64,000 nucleotides of DNA from Methylotenera sp. (lineage in GTDB: Bacteria > Pseudomonadota > Gammaproteobacteria > Burkholderiales > Methylophilaceae), in NCBI GenBank assembly GCA_002928535.1, contig PERG01000004.1:1-64000 (forward strand), given 5' to 3'. The first letter of the stretch is position 1, and each line of letters begins with the position of its first letter. Below, piece after piece: positions 1-9,145 of this stretch. A model generated the notes under the pieces. The model did no database searches. It was not told the origin of the DNA and was given only the letters and a program-made list of their open reading frames with translations. Made by a program: the position numbers and the translations under genes.

Positions 1-196
1 TGAACATGTAATGCTAAATATCAAAAAACAGGAACGGTGTTAATTACTCCAAGTTGGGTGATGCTTTATAATTGTAAATAAGTTGTAACGGGGTTGATTA
101 TTGCATTATTAATGACCACGAACAACCTTTAAAACCGGGTTGATTTAATCGTAGGTTGTTGTTGGTACGTGATTAAACCGCTTGATAAGATTAGGC

Positions 197-613
197 TTAA
201 TCGGCTTTTTTAGCTAATCGAGCCAGAGCATCGCCCAGTGATGTGCCGGAAATTTTTTCAGCAAGTAGGTTTAAGTTTTTAGCCGCGTGTGGACTGAGTT
301 TTTTGAGGGTTTTTTGCTTGGATTGCGGGGTAGATTTTACTTGCACTTTCAATCGAATTGCAGTAACTTCACATTCTTGCTTTTCCAGCTTAATCAATAA
401 GCTAGGTATAAAAAGTTTAATTTTGGCAGCGACTGCATTGTTGTCTGCAATAACGGTAAATTGCCCGTTTTTAATGCTGCTGGCGTGACTGAATTTCGCC
501 AGGTTTTCAGGGGCAATTGCTTCCCATATTTTTTGCGCAACTTGGATATTGTGTGTGCGTTCTTTTAAAGCGCCCAGTTCAGGTTGATTAAGTAATGTAT
601 TGAATCGTTGCAT
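197..613 (-). CDS. dciA: DciA-like protein (DUF721), replicative helicase loader
   Basis: This small basic protein matches the DUF721/DciA family, the ancestral bacterial loader of the DnaB helicase. Seen: an N-terminal stretch with LNQPELGALKERT followed by an alpha/beta region (FTVIADNNAVAAKIKLFIPS) typical of the KH-like DUF721 fold, then a Lys-rich tail. The ORF track opens eight codons earlier (MPALLIVT); I prefer the internal Met before QRFNTLLN because family members begin there, but neither start has a clear Shine-Dalgarno. It is divergent from the M23 peptidase gene and close to secA, the usual setting of dciA in Betaproteobacteria. Family call good, function from the family only. 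Confidence 0.75.
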   Translation of the reverse strand: MQRFNTLLNQPELGALKERTHNIQVAQKIWEAIAPENLAKFSHASSIKNGQFTVIADNNAVAAKIKLFIPSLLIKLEKQECEVTAIRLKVQVKSTPQSKQKTLKKLSPHAAKNLNLLAEKISGTSLGDALARLAKKAD

Positions 614-651
614 GGTGACAATCAAAAGTGCCGGCAATGGTTAGGAATGTT

Positions 652-1581
652 ATGAATATCATATTTGTATCAAATAACATGGCGAAAGCTAAAACGCTTT
701 CAGTATGGCAAGTCGGCATCGTCGCACTTGTATTGATCAGCTTGCCCGTATTAATCGCCTTCCTAGTGATTGTGCCACAAGATGTAACGACAAAACAGGG
801 CGTTAAGTCCTTGATCTCCGCTCCTTTAAAATTTAGTTTCAATAATAAACAAAAGCACTTGGATGCTTATGCAATGCAATTGGGTGAAATGCAAGCGCGC
901 ATGATGCGCCTAGATGCGCAGAGCGAGCGCCTGGCAAAATTGGCGGGCGAAAAAAAACCGGTACCTAGCGATAAAATTGCGCCCAGTCTCTCTGTAAACC
1001 CTGGTACTTCCGCCAATCCACCGCAAACGCTCAATCGTGGTGGCCCTTTAGTGCTTAATACCCCTGTAACTGAAAAAGAGCTGGAACAAAAAATCGCTGG
1101 ATTAATGGCACAGATCGAGTTTCATGCCGAATACTATAACGATCTTGAAGCCAAGCTTTTACAACGCAGTGTGCTTAAAGATACACTACCTAACAGAAGC
1201 CCAATCGCTGCGGCATTCAATTCATCCAGTTATGGCTGGCGCCTTGATCCATTCAATGGTCATAAAGCATTTCATGAAGGCCTTGATTTTACAGCGGATA
1301 CGGGTACTGCCATTTATGCTGCCGCAGGCGGTATTGTAGCGGCTGCCGGTCATACGGCTGATTATGGTAAAATCGTTAAAATTGATCACGGCTCAGGTTT
1401 GGAAACACGTTATGCGCATGCATCCAAATTGCTAGTCAATGCCGGTGACCGGGTAGAGAAAGGCCAGAAAGTAGCTGAAGTAGGGAGTACCGGGAGATCG
1501 ACCGGCCCGCATTTGCACTATGAAATACGTTTAAACGGAAATCCTTTAGATCCTAAAAAATATCTTTCGGCCAGCCGTTGA
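652..1581 (+). CDS. M23 family metallopeptidase (LytM-type), membrane-anchored
   Basis: Probable murein endopeptidase or divisome activator. Seen: a short cytoplasmic N-terminus, one membrane segment (about residues 17-40, VGIVALVLISLPVLIAFLVI), a periplasmic linker with helical, coiled-coil-like stretches and a Pro-rich part, and a C-terminal LytM/M23 domain with the zinc motifs HEGLDFTADTG and HLHYE, so the catalytic residues look intact. I choose ATG 652 because AGGAA precedes it; the track's earlier Met at 628 has no such site. It lies directly upstream of secA, as in related betaproteobacteria. Whether it cuts peptidoglycan itself or activates amidases cannot be told from the sequence. 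Confidence 0.85.
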   Translation: MNIIFVSNNMAKAKTLSVWQVGIVALVLISLPVLIAFLVIVPQDVTTKQGVKSLISAPLKFSFNNKQKHLDAYAMQLGEMQARMMRLDAQSERLAKLAGEKKPVPSDKIAPSLSVNPGTSANPPQTLNRGGPLVLNTPVTEKELEQKIAGLMAQIEFHAEYYNDLEAKLLQRSVLKDTLPNRSPIAAAFNSSSYGWRLDPFNGHKAFHEGLDFTADTGTAIYAAAGGIVAAAGHTADYGKIVKIDHGSGLETRYAHASKLLVNAGDRVEKGQKVAEVGSTGRSTGPHLHYEIRLNGNPLDPKKYLSASR

Positions 1582-1712
1582 TTTGAAGAAAGTTAACCCC
1601 ACCCATTACTTAAGTTGTTTGAAAGCCTAGGCCGCGTCTGTTTCTACGTAATCTTCAATTTATCTATACTAATAAAAAGCTTTTAATCCTTTAGCGGAAA
1701 GTCCCTTACTTC

Positions 1713-4442
1713 ATGTTATCCACGTTGTTCAAAAAATTATTCGGTAGCCGTAACGAGAGACTGGTCAAACAATACGCGCAGCAAGTGAACCAGATTAATG
1801 CGCTGGAACCGGCCATGCAGGCGTTGTCCGATGAAGCATTAAGAGCGAAAACGGCTGAATTTAAGCAACGTTATATGAATGGCGAGACACTGGAACAATT
1901 GCTGCCAGAAGCTTTTGCCGTTGTCCGTGAAGGCAGTAGCCGTGCATTAGGTATGCGCCACTTCGATGTGCAAATGATCGGCGGCATGGTGTTGAATGCC
2001 GGCAAGATTGCAGAGATGCGTACTGGTGAAGGTAAAACTTTGGTCGCGACCTTGCCAGCATATTTGAACGCCTTAAGCGGTAAAGGCGTGCATGTGATTA
2101 CGGTGAACGATTACCTGGCCAAGCGCGATGCTGAATGGATGGGACGTTTATACCAATTCCTGGGCCTTACAATAGGTATCAATCTTTCACAAATGCCTAA
2201 TGATGCCAAACGTGCGGCTTATGCAGCAGACATCACTTATGGTACAAATAACGAATACGGTTTCGACTATCTACGCGACAACATGGTGTATAGCGTGGAG
2301 GAGCGCGTACAGCGCGGCTTGAACTACGCATTGATTGATGAAGTGGATTCAATCCTCATTGACGAAGCGCGTACGCCACTCATTATTTCCGGCCAGGCTG
2401 ATGATAGCATCGCACTTTATACCCAAATCAATGCCGTGGCTGCACAATTGGTTCCTCAAACTGAAGAAGAAGGCGAAGGCGACTTCTGGGTTGATGAAAA
2501 AGCGCAAAACGTAGTGATGTCCGAGCAGGGTCATGAGCATGCGGAAGAGATATTAGCTTCAGCCGGATTACTGCCTGAAGGATCTAGCTTGTACGAAGCG
2601 GCCAACATTACCTTGGTGCATCATCTCTATGCTTCATTACGTGCCCGTAACTTGTTCCACCGCGACCAACATTATGTGGTGCGCGATGGCGAGATTATCA
2701 TTGTTGACGAGTTTACTGGTCGTATGATGGCAGGACGCCGTTGGTCAGATGGTTTACACCAGGCTGTAGAAGCTAAAGAAGGCGTGACCATCCAAAAAGA
2801 AAACCAGACGCTGGCCTCTATCACCTTCCAAAACTATTTCCGTATGTATAACAAGCTTTCCGGTATGACCGGTACTGCTGATACGGAAGCTTACGAATTT
2901 AACCAGATCTATGGCCTGGAAACGGTTGTCATTCCGACCCATAGGCCTATGCAACGTAAAGACCAGATGGATAAGGTCTACCGCACTGCGCGTGAGAAAT
3001 ATGAAGCGGTGATTCTGGATATCAAGGAATGCCAGAAACGTGGCCAGCCGGTGTTGGTTGGTACCACCTCAATTGAAAACTCTGAACTCATTTCTAAATT
3101 GCTCACAGAAGCAAAGTTAGAGCATCAGGTATTAAACGCCAAACAGCATGAGCGTGAAGCGCAAATCATTGTACAAGCGGGTCGTCCAGGTGTAATTACC
3201 ATTGCCACCAATATGGCAGGTCGCGGTACTGACATCGTTTTAGGCGGTAATCCTGAGCCGGAAATTGCAGCAATCCATGCGGACGAAAGCTTAAGTGAAA
3301 GTGAAAAAGAAACGCGCGTCGCCAAAATTAAAGCGGATTGGCAATTAGTCCATGACGCGGTATTGGCCGCCGGCGGCTTGCATATTGTCGGTACTGAGCG
3401 TCATGAATCTCGCCGAGTGGATAACCAGTTACGTGGTCGGTCCGGCCGTCAAGGCGATGCGGGTTCCAGCCGATTCTATCTATCGCTAGAAGATCAGTTA
3501 TTACGTATTTTTGCATCGGATCGTGTTGCCGCCATTATGGAAAAACTTAATATGCCTGACGGTGAGGCGATTGAGCATCCATGGGTGACACGTGCTATTG
3601 AGAATGCCCAGCGTAAAGTAGAAGGCCGTAACTTCGATATCCGTAAACAATTGCTGGAGTACGATGATGTAGCCAATGACCAGCGTAAAGTCATTTACGA
3701 GCAACGTAATGAGTTGCTGGAAGCTACTGACGTAGGCGAGACTATTCAAGCCATGCGTGAAGATGTATTGACTAGCATTATGGCCACGCATATTCCACCG
3801 GATAGCGTTGAAGAGCTGTGGGATGTTGCCAGCCTGGAGAAAGCACTAAAAGCCGAAACCGGCCTGGAAATGCCTTTAATGCAAATGCTGGAAGAAAATC
3901 CTGACCTGCACGAAGAAACCTTGCGTCAACGTATTATTGATGCTGCAAATACAGCTTACGTGGCAAAAGAGGACCAAGCCAGCCCGGATATCATGCGTCA
4001 GTTTGAACGCTCCGTGATGTTACAAAGCTTGGACAACCATTGGCGCGAACATTTAGCTGCGCTGGATCACTTGCGTCAGGGCATTCATTTGCGTTCGTAT
4101 GCACAGAAAAACCCTAAGCAGGAATATAAGCGTGAAGCATTTGAGTTGTTCTCCGACCTGTTGAATACCGTGAAGAATGAAGTCACCAAAGTGACGATGA
4201 TGGTACAGGTGAAAAATGAAGCAGACGTAGAGGCCATCGAAAAACCGGTAGAAGTTGAAAACGTACAATATCAACATGCCGATTATGACGAGGCATTGGC
4301 AGCAACTCCAGATATGGAAGCTGAACAACCCGTTTCAACGCAACCAGTGATCCGCGAAGGCATTAAAGTCGGTCGTAATGACCCATGCCCATGCGGTTCT
4401 GGTAAAAAATACAAACAGTGCCACGGTGCTTTAACTAAATAG
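1713..4442 (+). CDS. secA: Preprotein translocase ATPase SecA
   Basis: SecA is the ATPase motor that drives unfolded preproteins through SecYEG. Seen: Walker [12 protein letters not shown] near residue 105, Walker B-type [16 protein letters not shown] near 210, the second helicase domain motifs ([25 protein letters not shown]), the preprotein cross-linking and scaffold regions, and the C-terminal zinc finger [14 protein letters not shown] that binds SecB. At 909 residues it has the normal full length. The start ATG lies about 130 bases after the M23 gene. SecDF-YajC partners are encoded at 26.5-29.8 kb in this window. Confidence 0.98.
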   Translation: MLSTLFKKLFGSRNERLVKQYAQQVNQINALEPAMQALSDEALRAKTAEFKQRYMNGETLEQLLPEAFAVVREGSSRALGMRHFDVQMIGGMVLNAGKIAEMRTGEGKTLVATLPAYLNALSGKGVHVITVNDYLAKRDAEWMGRLYQFLGLTIGINLSQMPNDAKRAAYAADITYGTNNEYGFDYLRDNMVYSVEERVQRGLNYALIDEVDSILIDEARTPLIISGQADDSIALYTQINAVAAQLVPQTEEEGEGDFWVDEKAQNVVMSEQGHEHAEEILASAGLLPEGSSLYEAANITLVHHLYASLRARNLFHRDQHYVVRDGEIIIVDEFTGRMMAGRRWSDGLHQAVEAKEGVTIQKENQTLASITFQNYFRMYNKLSGMTGTADTEAYEFNQIYGLETVVIPTHRPMQRKDQMDKVYRTAREKYEAVILDIKECQKRGQPVLVGTTSIENSELISKLLTEAKLEHQVLNAKQHEREAQIIVQAGRPGVITIATNMAGRGTDIVLGGNPEPEIAAIHADESLSESEKETRVAKIKADWQLVHDAVLAAGGLHIVGTERHESRRVDNQLRGRSGRQGDAGSSRFYLSLEDQLLRIFASDRVAAIMEKLNMPDGEAIEHPWVTRAIENAQRKVEGRNFDIRKQLLEYDDVANDQRKVIYEQRNELLEATDVGETIQAMREDVLTSIMATHIPPDSVEELWDVASLEKALKAETGLEMPLMQMLEENPDLHEETLRQRIIDAANTAYVAKEDQASPDIMRQFERSVMLQSLDNHWREHLAALDHLRQGIHLRSYAQKNPKQEYKREAFELFSDLLNTVKNEVTKVTMMVQVKNEADVEAIEKPVEVENVQYQHADYDEALAATPDMEAEQPVSTQPVIREGIKVGRNDPCPCGSGKKYKQCHGALTK

Positions 4443-4474
4443 TCTTAAAAACTAATCATAGATCGGCGTTAGGT

Positions 4475-4669
4475 ATGACGAATATGCAACAAGAAATAAT
4501 TTCGCCCTGCATCGGCGTGTGTGCAATTGATGATTTATCTGGCTTATGCCAAGGTTGTTTCCGCACGCTGGATGAAATCAAGGCTTGGTGGGATATGCCG
4601 TTGAATGACCAAAAAGCGTTGCTCACCACCTTGGAACAGCGGCAGTCTGACACAATTAATTTCGATTAG
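4475..4669 (+). CDS. DUF1289 domain-containing protein
   Basis: A 64-residue protein of the DUF1289 family with the defining four-Cys pattern: SPCIGVCAID near the start and LCQGCFRTLDEI about 15 residues later, followed by a Trp-rich segment (AWWDM). The cysteines suggest metal or Fe-S binding, but the biochemical role of the family is not known to me. It follows secA by about 30 bases and may be co-transcribed. Its stop codon overlaps the stop of the convergent bufC-like gene by a few bases. Confidence 0.85.
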   Translation: MTNMQQEIISPCIGVCAIDDLSGLCQGCFRTLDEIKAWWDMPLNDQKALLTTLEQRQSDTINFD

Positions 4670-5439
4670 ATTTCAGTTTTTTGGACTAACGTGCCGAGGA
4701 TGATGCCGCGACTTTTCAAATCTTCCAGTATGCCTAATCCAAAAGTCATAAGGCTATCCAGCTGCGGGTAGCCTAATGCTTCCGCAATTTGCTTCAAGAC
4801 CTCTTTGCCCGTCATGGGCTGTAGCAGCAAGGTAATTAATTGATGGGTCATGGCATTCAGTTCGATAAATTTAACTTCATCCTCCGTGTCACGATAAACC
4901 AATAAATGCGTTTCGGCTGTCTCTGTCGGTTGATAGGCTTTTGAAATTTTGTGTACAGGGTAATCGTAATACAATATTTGCATGGCTTGCTCAAACACAA
5001 GCGGTTCCGCCAGCAAGTCGCCATCGGAATTAATATCCTCTAAGTTGATCGAGGTCTGAGCCGAGGCCACCGCCAACTCCACCCACTCATAATGGCAGAG
5101 GCTATATAAAAAAGCCGGTGTTTCCTTAGAATAACTGCATTGCTCCAGATAACCCAAGAGCTCTTTAGGAATATCGCGAAAAATAGGGCTGTTTGCAGAA
5201 TGCTGTTGCATGAAGCCGCGCACCAGTTGTTTCCAATTACTCATTCCCAGCACTTGTTGCGTTACGGGGAAACAAGCTGATACAGATTCAAATAAATTGT
5301 TAAAGACAATTTCTTCATAGACTGCAATGCGCTCGGCTGGGACTTGGGCAGGGTACGGGTTTTGTTGCGGGTCACGCAGGTGCGCGCTAAAGGCGATTTG
5401 GTAACGCTGAAATTCGGGTACTTCGTCTTGCGTCGTCAT
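4666..5439 (-). CDS. DUF2063 family protein, BufC/HvfC-like partner of the MNIO oxidase
   Basis: This 257-residue protein has the DUF2063 (putative DNA-binding domain) N-terminus: FQRYQIAFSAHLRDP followed by a helical region with RIAVYEEIVFNNLFESV and FPVTQQVLG. In bufferin (buf) and hvf operons such proteins are the recognition partner that presents the Cys-rich precursor to the DUF692 enzyme, analogous to MbnC with MbnB. It starts 2 bases after the bufB-like stop, so the two are surely co-translated. It is the last gene of the operon; no DoxX-type fourth gene follows. The role is from family context, not shown by the sequence. Confidence 0.85.
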   Translation of the reverse strand: MTTQDEVPEFQRYQIAFSAHLRDPQQNPYPAQVPAERIAVYEEIVFNNLFESVSACFPVTQQVLGMSNWKQLVRGFMQQHSANSPIFRDIPKELLGYLEQCSYSKETPAFLYSLCHYEWVELAVASAQTSINLEDINSDGDLLAEPLVFEQAMQILYYDYPVHKISKAYQPTETAETHLLVYRDTEDEVKFIELNAMTHQLITLLLQPMTGKEVLKQIAEALGYPQLDSLMTFGLGILEDLKSRGIILGTLVQKTEI

Positions 5440-5441
5440 TG

Positions 5442-6332
5442 CTATCCTTTGGCTAAATAGCAGCTTTGTAAAGCAGCAATACGATCCACCTCATGCATTA
5501 ACTGCTTAAGTGGTGGAATATCATTATCACGCTCCAGCAAGGTAGGGAAAGCGCCAAATAATTGATAAGCTTCTTCCAGTAATGCCCACACCGGGTCAAT
5601 CACATCTGCACCATGGGTATCAATGAGCAAGTCTGGTGCTTGTTGATAATGACCAGCAACATGGCTGTAAACAATGCGCTCACCCGGAATGCCACGCAAA
5701 AATTCATGCGCATCAAAACCGAAATTCACGCTGTTCACATAGATATTGTTGATATCTAGATGTAGCAGGCAGTCTGCCTCGGCGAGCACTGCTTTGAGAA
5801 AAGTCAGTTCGTCCAGGGTGGAGATCGGTGCTTGAACATAGTATGAAGCATTCTCCACCGCGATGCGCTGACCGAGAATGTCCTGCGTCTGGCGGATACG
5901 TTTGGCAACGTAAATGACTGCTTCTTCGGTAAAAGGAATCGGTAATAAATCGTACAAATAGCCTTGCTGGCCCTGGTAGCCATCGGTGGAGAAACTTAAG
6001 TGCTCGGTATAAAGCGGTATCTGATATTGCTGCAGGAACTGCTTAACCTGTTGCAGGAAAGCTGTATTAAGCGGAGCGACACCCCCCAGTGATAAACATA
6101 AACCGTGACAGGCAATCGGGTAGCGTTCTGCAAACCAGTCCAATTGTTTTGCAGTTTTGCCGCCGGCGCCTATCCAGTTTTCCGGGGCGACTTCAACAAA
6201 GTCGATATTGGCAATAAAGTCTTGCTGATAGGCTGTTTGAATTTGGGGTATCAGCGCACGCTTCAACCCCAAACCTGAACCTTTGATAGCAGACTGGTCA
6301 TGACCTGGTGTCTTTGCAATGACAGTGTGCAT
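5442..6332 (-). CDS. DUF692 / MNIO-family oxidase, BufB/HvfB-like
   Basis: Multinuclear non-heme iron oxidase of the DUF692 family, related to MbnB and HvfB/BufB, which modify Cys residues in a ribosomally made precursor. Seen in order: [66 protein letters not shown] and LLERDNDIP. These are the His/Glu/Asp-rich motifs that bind the iron cluster, and all look intact. Length 296 is usual. It sits 23 bases after the Cys-rich precursor gene and 2 bases before the DUF2063 gene. The exact product formed (thiooxazole, oxazolone/thioamide) cannot be read from sequence. Confidence 0.92.
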   Translation of the reverse strand: MHTVIAKTPGHDQSAIKGSGLGLKRALIPQIQTAYQQDFIANIDFVEVAPENWIGAGGKTAKQLDWFAERYPIACHGLCLSLGGVAPLNTAFLQQVKQFLQQYQIPLYTEHLSFSTDGYQGQQGYLYDLLPIPFTEEAVIYVAKRIRQTQDILGQRIAVENASYYVQAPISTLDELTFLKAVLAEADCLLHLDINNIYVNSVNFGFDAHEFLRGIPGERIVYSHVAGHYQQAPDLLIDTHGADVIDPVWALLEEAYQLFGAFPTLLERDNDIPPLKQLMHEVDRIAALQSCYLAKG

Positions 6333-6355
6333 ATCAAAGATGAATTAGTTAAACC

Positions 6356-6679
6356 TTATTTCTTTTCAGCGCTGCAAGTGCCTTCTTTCATTTTTTCAGC
6401 GCTGCATTTGGCTTCGCCGACTTTTTCGGCGCTACATTTCGCTTCGGCTGCTTTTTCTGCACTGCATTTAGCTTCGCCCGCTTTTTTCTCGGCACCACAT
6501 TTACCGGTGCCGCATTTGCCATCTTTCATTTTTTCTTCATGATGGTCAGCCACTTGGTAGCCGGAGGAAAGCGTTTTTAACGCAAATGGATTTTCTGCCG
6601 CATTGACTGTAGTGGCTGCCATGGATAATGCAAATGCGCCGCCTAATGCCAAAGCAATCGATTTCTGTGTCTTGTTCAT
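6356..6679 (-). CDS. Bufferin-like Cys-rich secreted precursor peptide (BufA/HvfA-like)
   Basis: A 107-residue precursor with a Sec signal peptide (KSIALALGGAFALSMAATTVNAA, likely cut after NAA) and a C-terminal half built of Cys repeats. Two KCG units come first (DGKCGTGKCGAEKK), followed by three EAKCSAEK units and one EGTCSAEK, spaced about nine residues apart; six Cys in all. Characterised HvfA/BufA2 peptides carry EGKCG cores whose Cys are modified and bind copper in the periplasm. Here four of six cores have Ser after Cys instead of Gly. A ribosome site AAGGA precedes the ATG. It is first in the bufA-B-C order. The function (copper sequestration) is inferred. Confidence 0.85.
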   Translation of the reverse strand: MNKTQKSIALALGGAFALSMAATTVNAAENPFALKTLSSGYQVADHHEEKMKDGKCGTGKCGAEKKAGEAKCSAEKAAEAKCSAEKVGEAKCSAEKMKEGTCSAEKK

Positions 6680-6729
6680 GGTAAGTCCTTTTAAATGTTG
6701 AGTTAGTAGTACGTTAACATATACGGTTT

Positions 6730-6981
6730 TTAAAGATGCTTAGATGCAACCCAATCAATAATTCGCACTTTAATTTTAGTAGGCAATGTAATTGAATCGT
6801 CGTTTTCAGTGAGTTGCCTCATACGCTGCAAAGCAATGCCTATCTGTTTCAATTGCTTCCTAAAACGGCTACATGCGTCACAAATAAAAAGATGGAATCT
6901 TAATTGAATACGATTGGATAACGATAAAGGATGATCCAAAGATTGTGAAATGAGCTGACTGGCTTGTTTACATGTAAGCAT
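6730..6981 (-). CDS. Zinc-finger (zf-HC2) anti-sigma factor-like protein
   Basis: Small protein with the zinc-binding anti-sigma signature: an early Cys (LTCKQASQLIS) and the motif FHLFICDACSRF, that is H-x3-C-x2-C. It lacks any membrane segment, so it would be a soluble ZAS-type anti-sigma factor. The ORF track begins at 7023 (MSRDELD), which overlaps the sigma gene by about 30 bases; I chose the internal Met before LTCKQ because family members start there, but the longer form is possible. It lies between the ECF sigma gene and the bufferin precursor, so it probably controls that sigma factor. Confidence 0.75.
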   Translation of the reverse strand: MLTCKQASQLISQSLDHPLSLSNRIQLRFHLFICDACSRFRKQLKQIGIALQRMRQLTENDDSITLPTKIKVRIIDWVASKHL

Positions 6982-6992
6982 CGTATTGTTCG

Positions 6993-7547
6993 TTACCCTG
7001 TGATCCAATTCATCTCTAGACATTTTCTAAGTCCCATCCGGGCTCGATATAGCATCACCCAGGCATTGGTCGGCGTGATATTCAGTTCCTTACAAATATT
7101 TTCATTATCAATTTCCTGAACATCGCGCATTAAAAACAGTGCGGATAATTTGGCTGGTAATTTGTCCAGGCATTTGCCTAGTACGCCTAAAAATTGCTTT
7201 TGTTCCAGGGCGTTATCAGGCATTTCCAAAATCTGTGGTTTTTCCAGCCAGTGGCCGCTCTTATCGAAAAAGTCATCCATGCTGGTGTCAGAGGCATCGA
7301 GGTCGACTAAGTCAGATACAGCTTGTTCGCGCAAGCGCTTTCGTTGAATATCGATAATTTTGTGTTTCAAGATGCCAGTCAGCCAAGTGCGGGCACTCGA
7401 ATCACCATCGAAGTTATCACTTTTAATAGCCGCCAACATGGTTTCCTGCACAGCATCTTCCGCATGATGCGGGTCACGCAGCCTTGCTAACGCAAAGCGA
7501 TACAGGTAATCCCCATGTGCATTTAGCCAGTCATTCAAGTTCTGCAT
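6993..7547 (-). CDS. ECF-type RNA polymerase sigma factor
   Basis: A 184-residue group IV sigma factor. Seen: region 2 (YRFALARLRDPHHAEDAVQE, then ARTWLTGILKHKIID) and region 4 with a helix-turn-helix near residues 125-170 (LPAKLSALFLMRDVQEID, ICKELNITPTNAWVMLYRAR). It heads the bufferin operon and is followed by a zinc anti-sigma gene, the arrangement seen for metal- or redox-responsive ECF systems. It likely drives its own operon, though I could not pick a convincing ECF promoter by eye in the short gaps at 6680-6729 or 7548-7593. Confidence 0.92.
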   Translation of the reverse strand: MQNLNDWLNAHGDYLYRFALARLRDPHHAEDAVQETMLAAIKSDNFDGDSSARTWLTGILKHKIIDIQRKRLREQAVSDLVDLDASDTSMDDFFDKSGHWLEKPQILEMPDNALEQKQFLGVLGKCLDKLPAKLSALFLMRDVQEIDNENICKELNITPTNAWVMLYRARMGLRKCLEMNWITG

Positions 7548-7593
7548 AGCGGCCTATTTCTTTGTGATTTAATAAGATTCGATATATTAGAAA

Positions 7594-8052
7594 TTAATCT
7601 ACACGCGCATTTAATAATTGCAGATAACTGGCGGAATCCAGTGGCGTATTATTCCGCTGTGATTGCCATATCGCTTCAGCTAGGCATTCTACTAATTCAT
7701 GTAATGCGCGATGGCGACGTTCCTGCAAACCTTCACTTTGACCTTGTGGACGGCTGCATAATTTATGATAGATATCTCTAATGCCGATGGGCTGGTCGAT
7801 ATTGATCTGCTCAATCACCGAAAGATGCAGGCTCATGTGTAAAAAGGGATTGGTTTCGCCCATTTCCGGAAAATATTGTTGCTGCATATAACGTTCCGGT
7901 GCATCCAGTATTGCATGGTATTCAGGATGCATCTGGATCACTTCGATGGCAATCTTTTCCAGATCGGTTAATGGTAAATGTTGCTTAAATTTTGCCCAAG
8001 TATCAAAAAAGAACTGGCGCACCTGGTCACGACTGGGGTTATAAAGGCTCAT
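7594..8052 (-). CDS. DUF1841 family protein
   Basis: A 152-residue protein matching DUF1841, common in Beta- and Gammaproteobacteria and without a known function. Recognisable parts are the N-terminal SRDQVRQFFFDTW, the central NPFLHMSLHLSVIEQ and the C-terminal HRALHELVECLAEAIW, which carries His and Glu residues that might bind metal. It starts 4 bases after the FIST gene, so it belongs to the nth-FIST-DUF1841 transcription unit, and ends 46 bases before the ECF sigma gene, so read-through into the bufferin operon is possible. Confidence 0.85.
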   Translation of the reverse strand: MSLYNPSRDQVRQFFFDTWAKFKQHLPLTDLEKIAIEVIQMHPEYHAILDAPERYMQQQYFPEMGETNPFLHMSLHLSVIEQINIDQPIGIRDIYHKLCSRPQGQSEGLQERRHRALHELVECLAEAIWQSQRNNTPLDSASYLQLLNARVD

Positions 8053-8056
8053 GAAC

Positions 8057-9145
8057 TTATCCTACTTTTGCCGCAAACAAAGACAGCACTGCGGAAGAAG
8101 GCAAGAGGTGATTGCTGCCTTGAATAGTGGCAATTTCGCCGTTGCCGTAAAAGCCCAATAGCGGCATATCAGGAAAAGCCTGTTTAAGTACTTTCAAGTC
8201 TCTCTCCACCCCGCCATAAAAATAAGGCCCCCGGCCCAAGCAAGAAAACAGCAGTCCAAAATCAGGGGGTGCACCTAATGCTTCCGCAACCTGATGTGTC
8301 GTTAGCGTAAAATCTGCAGCTGCAGTGTCCTTGTCGCGCAAGCCCCAGCTTAAATACTGACCAGCTTTCAGAGGCTGAGCTAATGTGATACTGCCATTGT
8401 CATCATCATGGCTGATGACAGTAGTTAATTGGTACTGGCCGTTGATGATTGACGCTGCGTCATCCGCATAAGTCGCCATCATTAAATGCAAAGGGACCGG
8501 GTCATCGGATTTGCTGTAACTCTTCCAGGCTTTTTGTAATGAGCTTAATGCTTCAAAGTGATCGAGTGCTAGCACATCGTATTGATTTACCTGTTTGATC
8601 TGCTGTGGTGGGGTCAATAAATGTAGGCCATGGGAAGCTTTGGAAGCCATTTTGACGCCTGTAAAAAAAGCTTCTACATAACCCGACACTTCGCCCTTGG
8701 CATTTTTCCATACTGAAAACGGTCCCTGGCCAATCGCATCGCCGGACACGCCACCATAGCGCTGGCTGCCGTTATTCAGCCAGGTGCTATTGATGGCATT
8801 AGGCGCTGACAAGGTGAGTAGCGGTTGTTGTTCATGATTCACCCCCGGGGCTTGCAGACTCACTTCTTCACAAAATACCATAGCTGCGGCTGCCGGCGCG
8901 TCCAAAACCCAGTCTTCTTCGGTGAAAATGCCGGTGGCTGAACAGCCAATCACCTGCAAGCTATTAGCAGCTTTTGCTGCCGCTTTAATAGCGGGTTGCG
9001 GATTGCTGGCAAACTCCGATGTCAGTAATAACAGCACACTGTTAGCGACGCTAATACCAGCCTTCTGCATTGCCTGACGTACCGCTTCACCTGCCAACTC
9101 TGGTGCGGCATGGTTGCCTAATACAATGCTGGTGGCGACTTTCAT
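8057..9145 (-). CDS. FIST domain-containing protein (FIST_N plus FIST_C)
   Basis: A 362-residue cytoplasmic protein with an N-terminal FIST_N region (VLLLLTSEFASNPQPAIKAA, QVIGCSATGIFTEED) and a C-terminal FIST_C region (LLFSCLGRGPYFYGGVERD, LGFYGNGEIATI). FIST domains are proposed small-ligand sensors, often for amino acids, usually attached to signalling modules; here the domain stands alone. Its start overlaps the nth stop by four bases. Its ligand and partner are unknown. Confidence 0.88.
   Translation of the reverse strand: MKVATSIVLGNHAAPELAGEAVRQAMQKAGISVANSVLLLLTSEFASNPQPAIKAAAKAANSLQVIGCSATGIFTEEDWVLDAPAAAAMVFCEEVSLQAPGVNHEQQPLLTLSAPNAINSTWLNNGSQRYGGVSGDAIGQGPFSVWKNAKGEVSGYVEAFFTGVKMASKASHGLHLLTPPQQIKQVNQYDVLALDHFEALSSLQKAWKSYSKSDDPVPLHLMMATYADDAASIINGQYQLTTVISHDDDNGSITLAQPLKAGQYLSWGLRDKDTAAADFTLTTHQVAEALGAPPDFGLLFSCLGRGPYFYGGVERDLKVLKQAFPDMPLLGFYGNGEIATIQGSNHLLPSSAVLSLFAAKVG

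Noticed and set aside
6300-6542. Plus-strand ORF of 80 codons rich in FSALHLAS repeats
   Set aside because: It is the antisense shadow of the Cys-repeat part of the bufferin precursor; the repeats come from the real gene.
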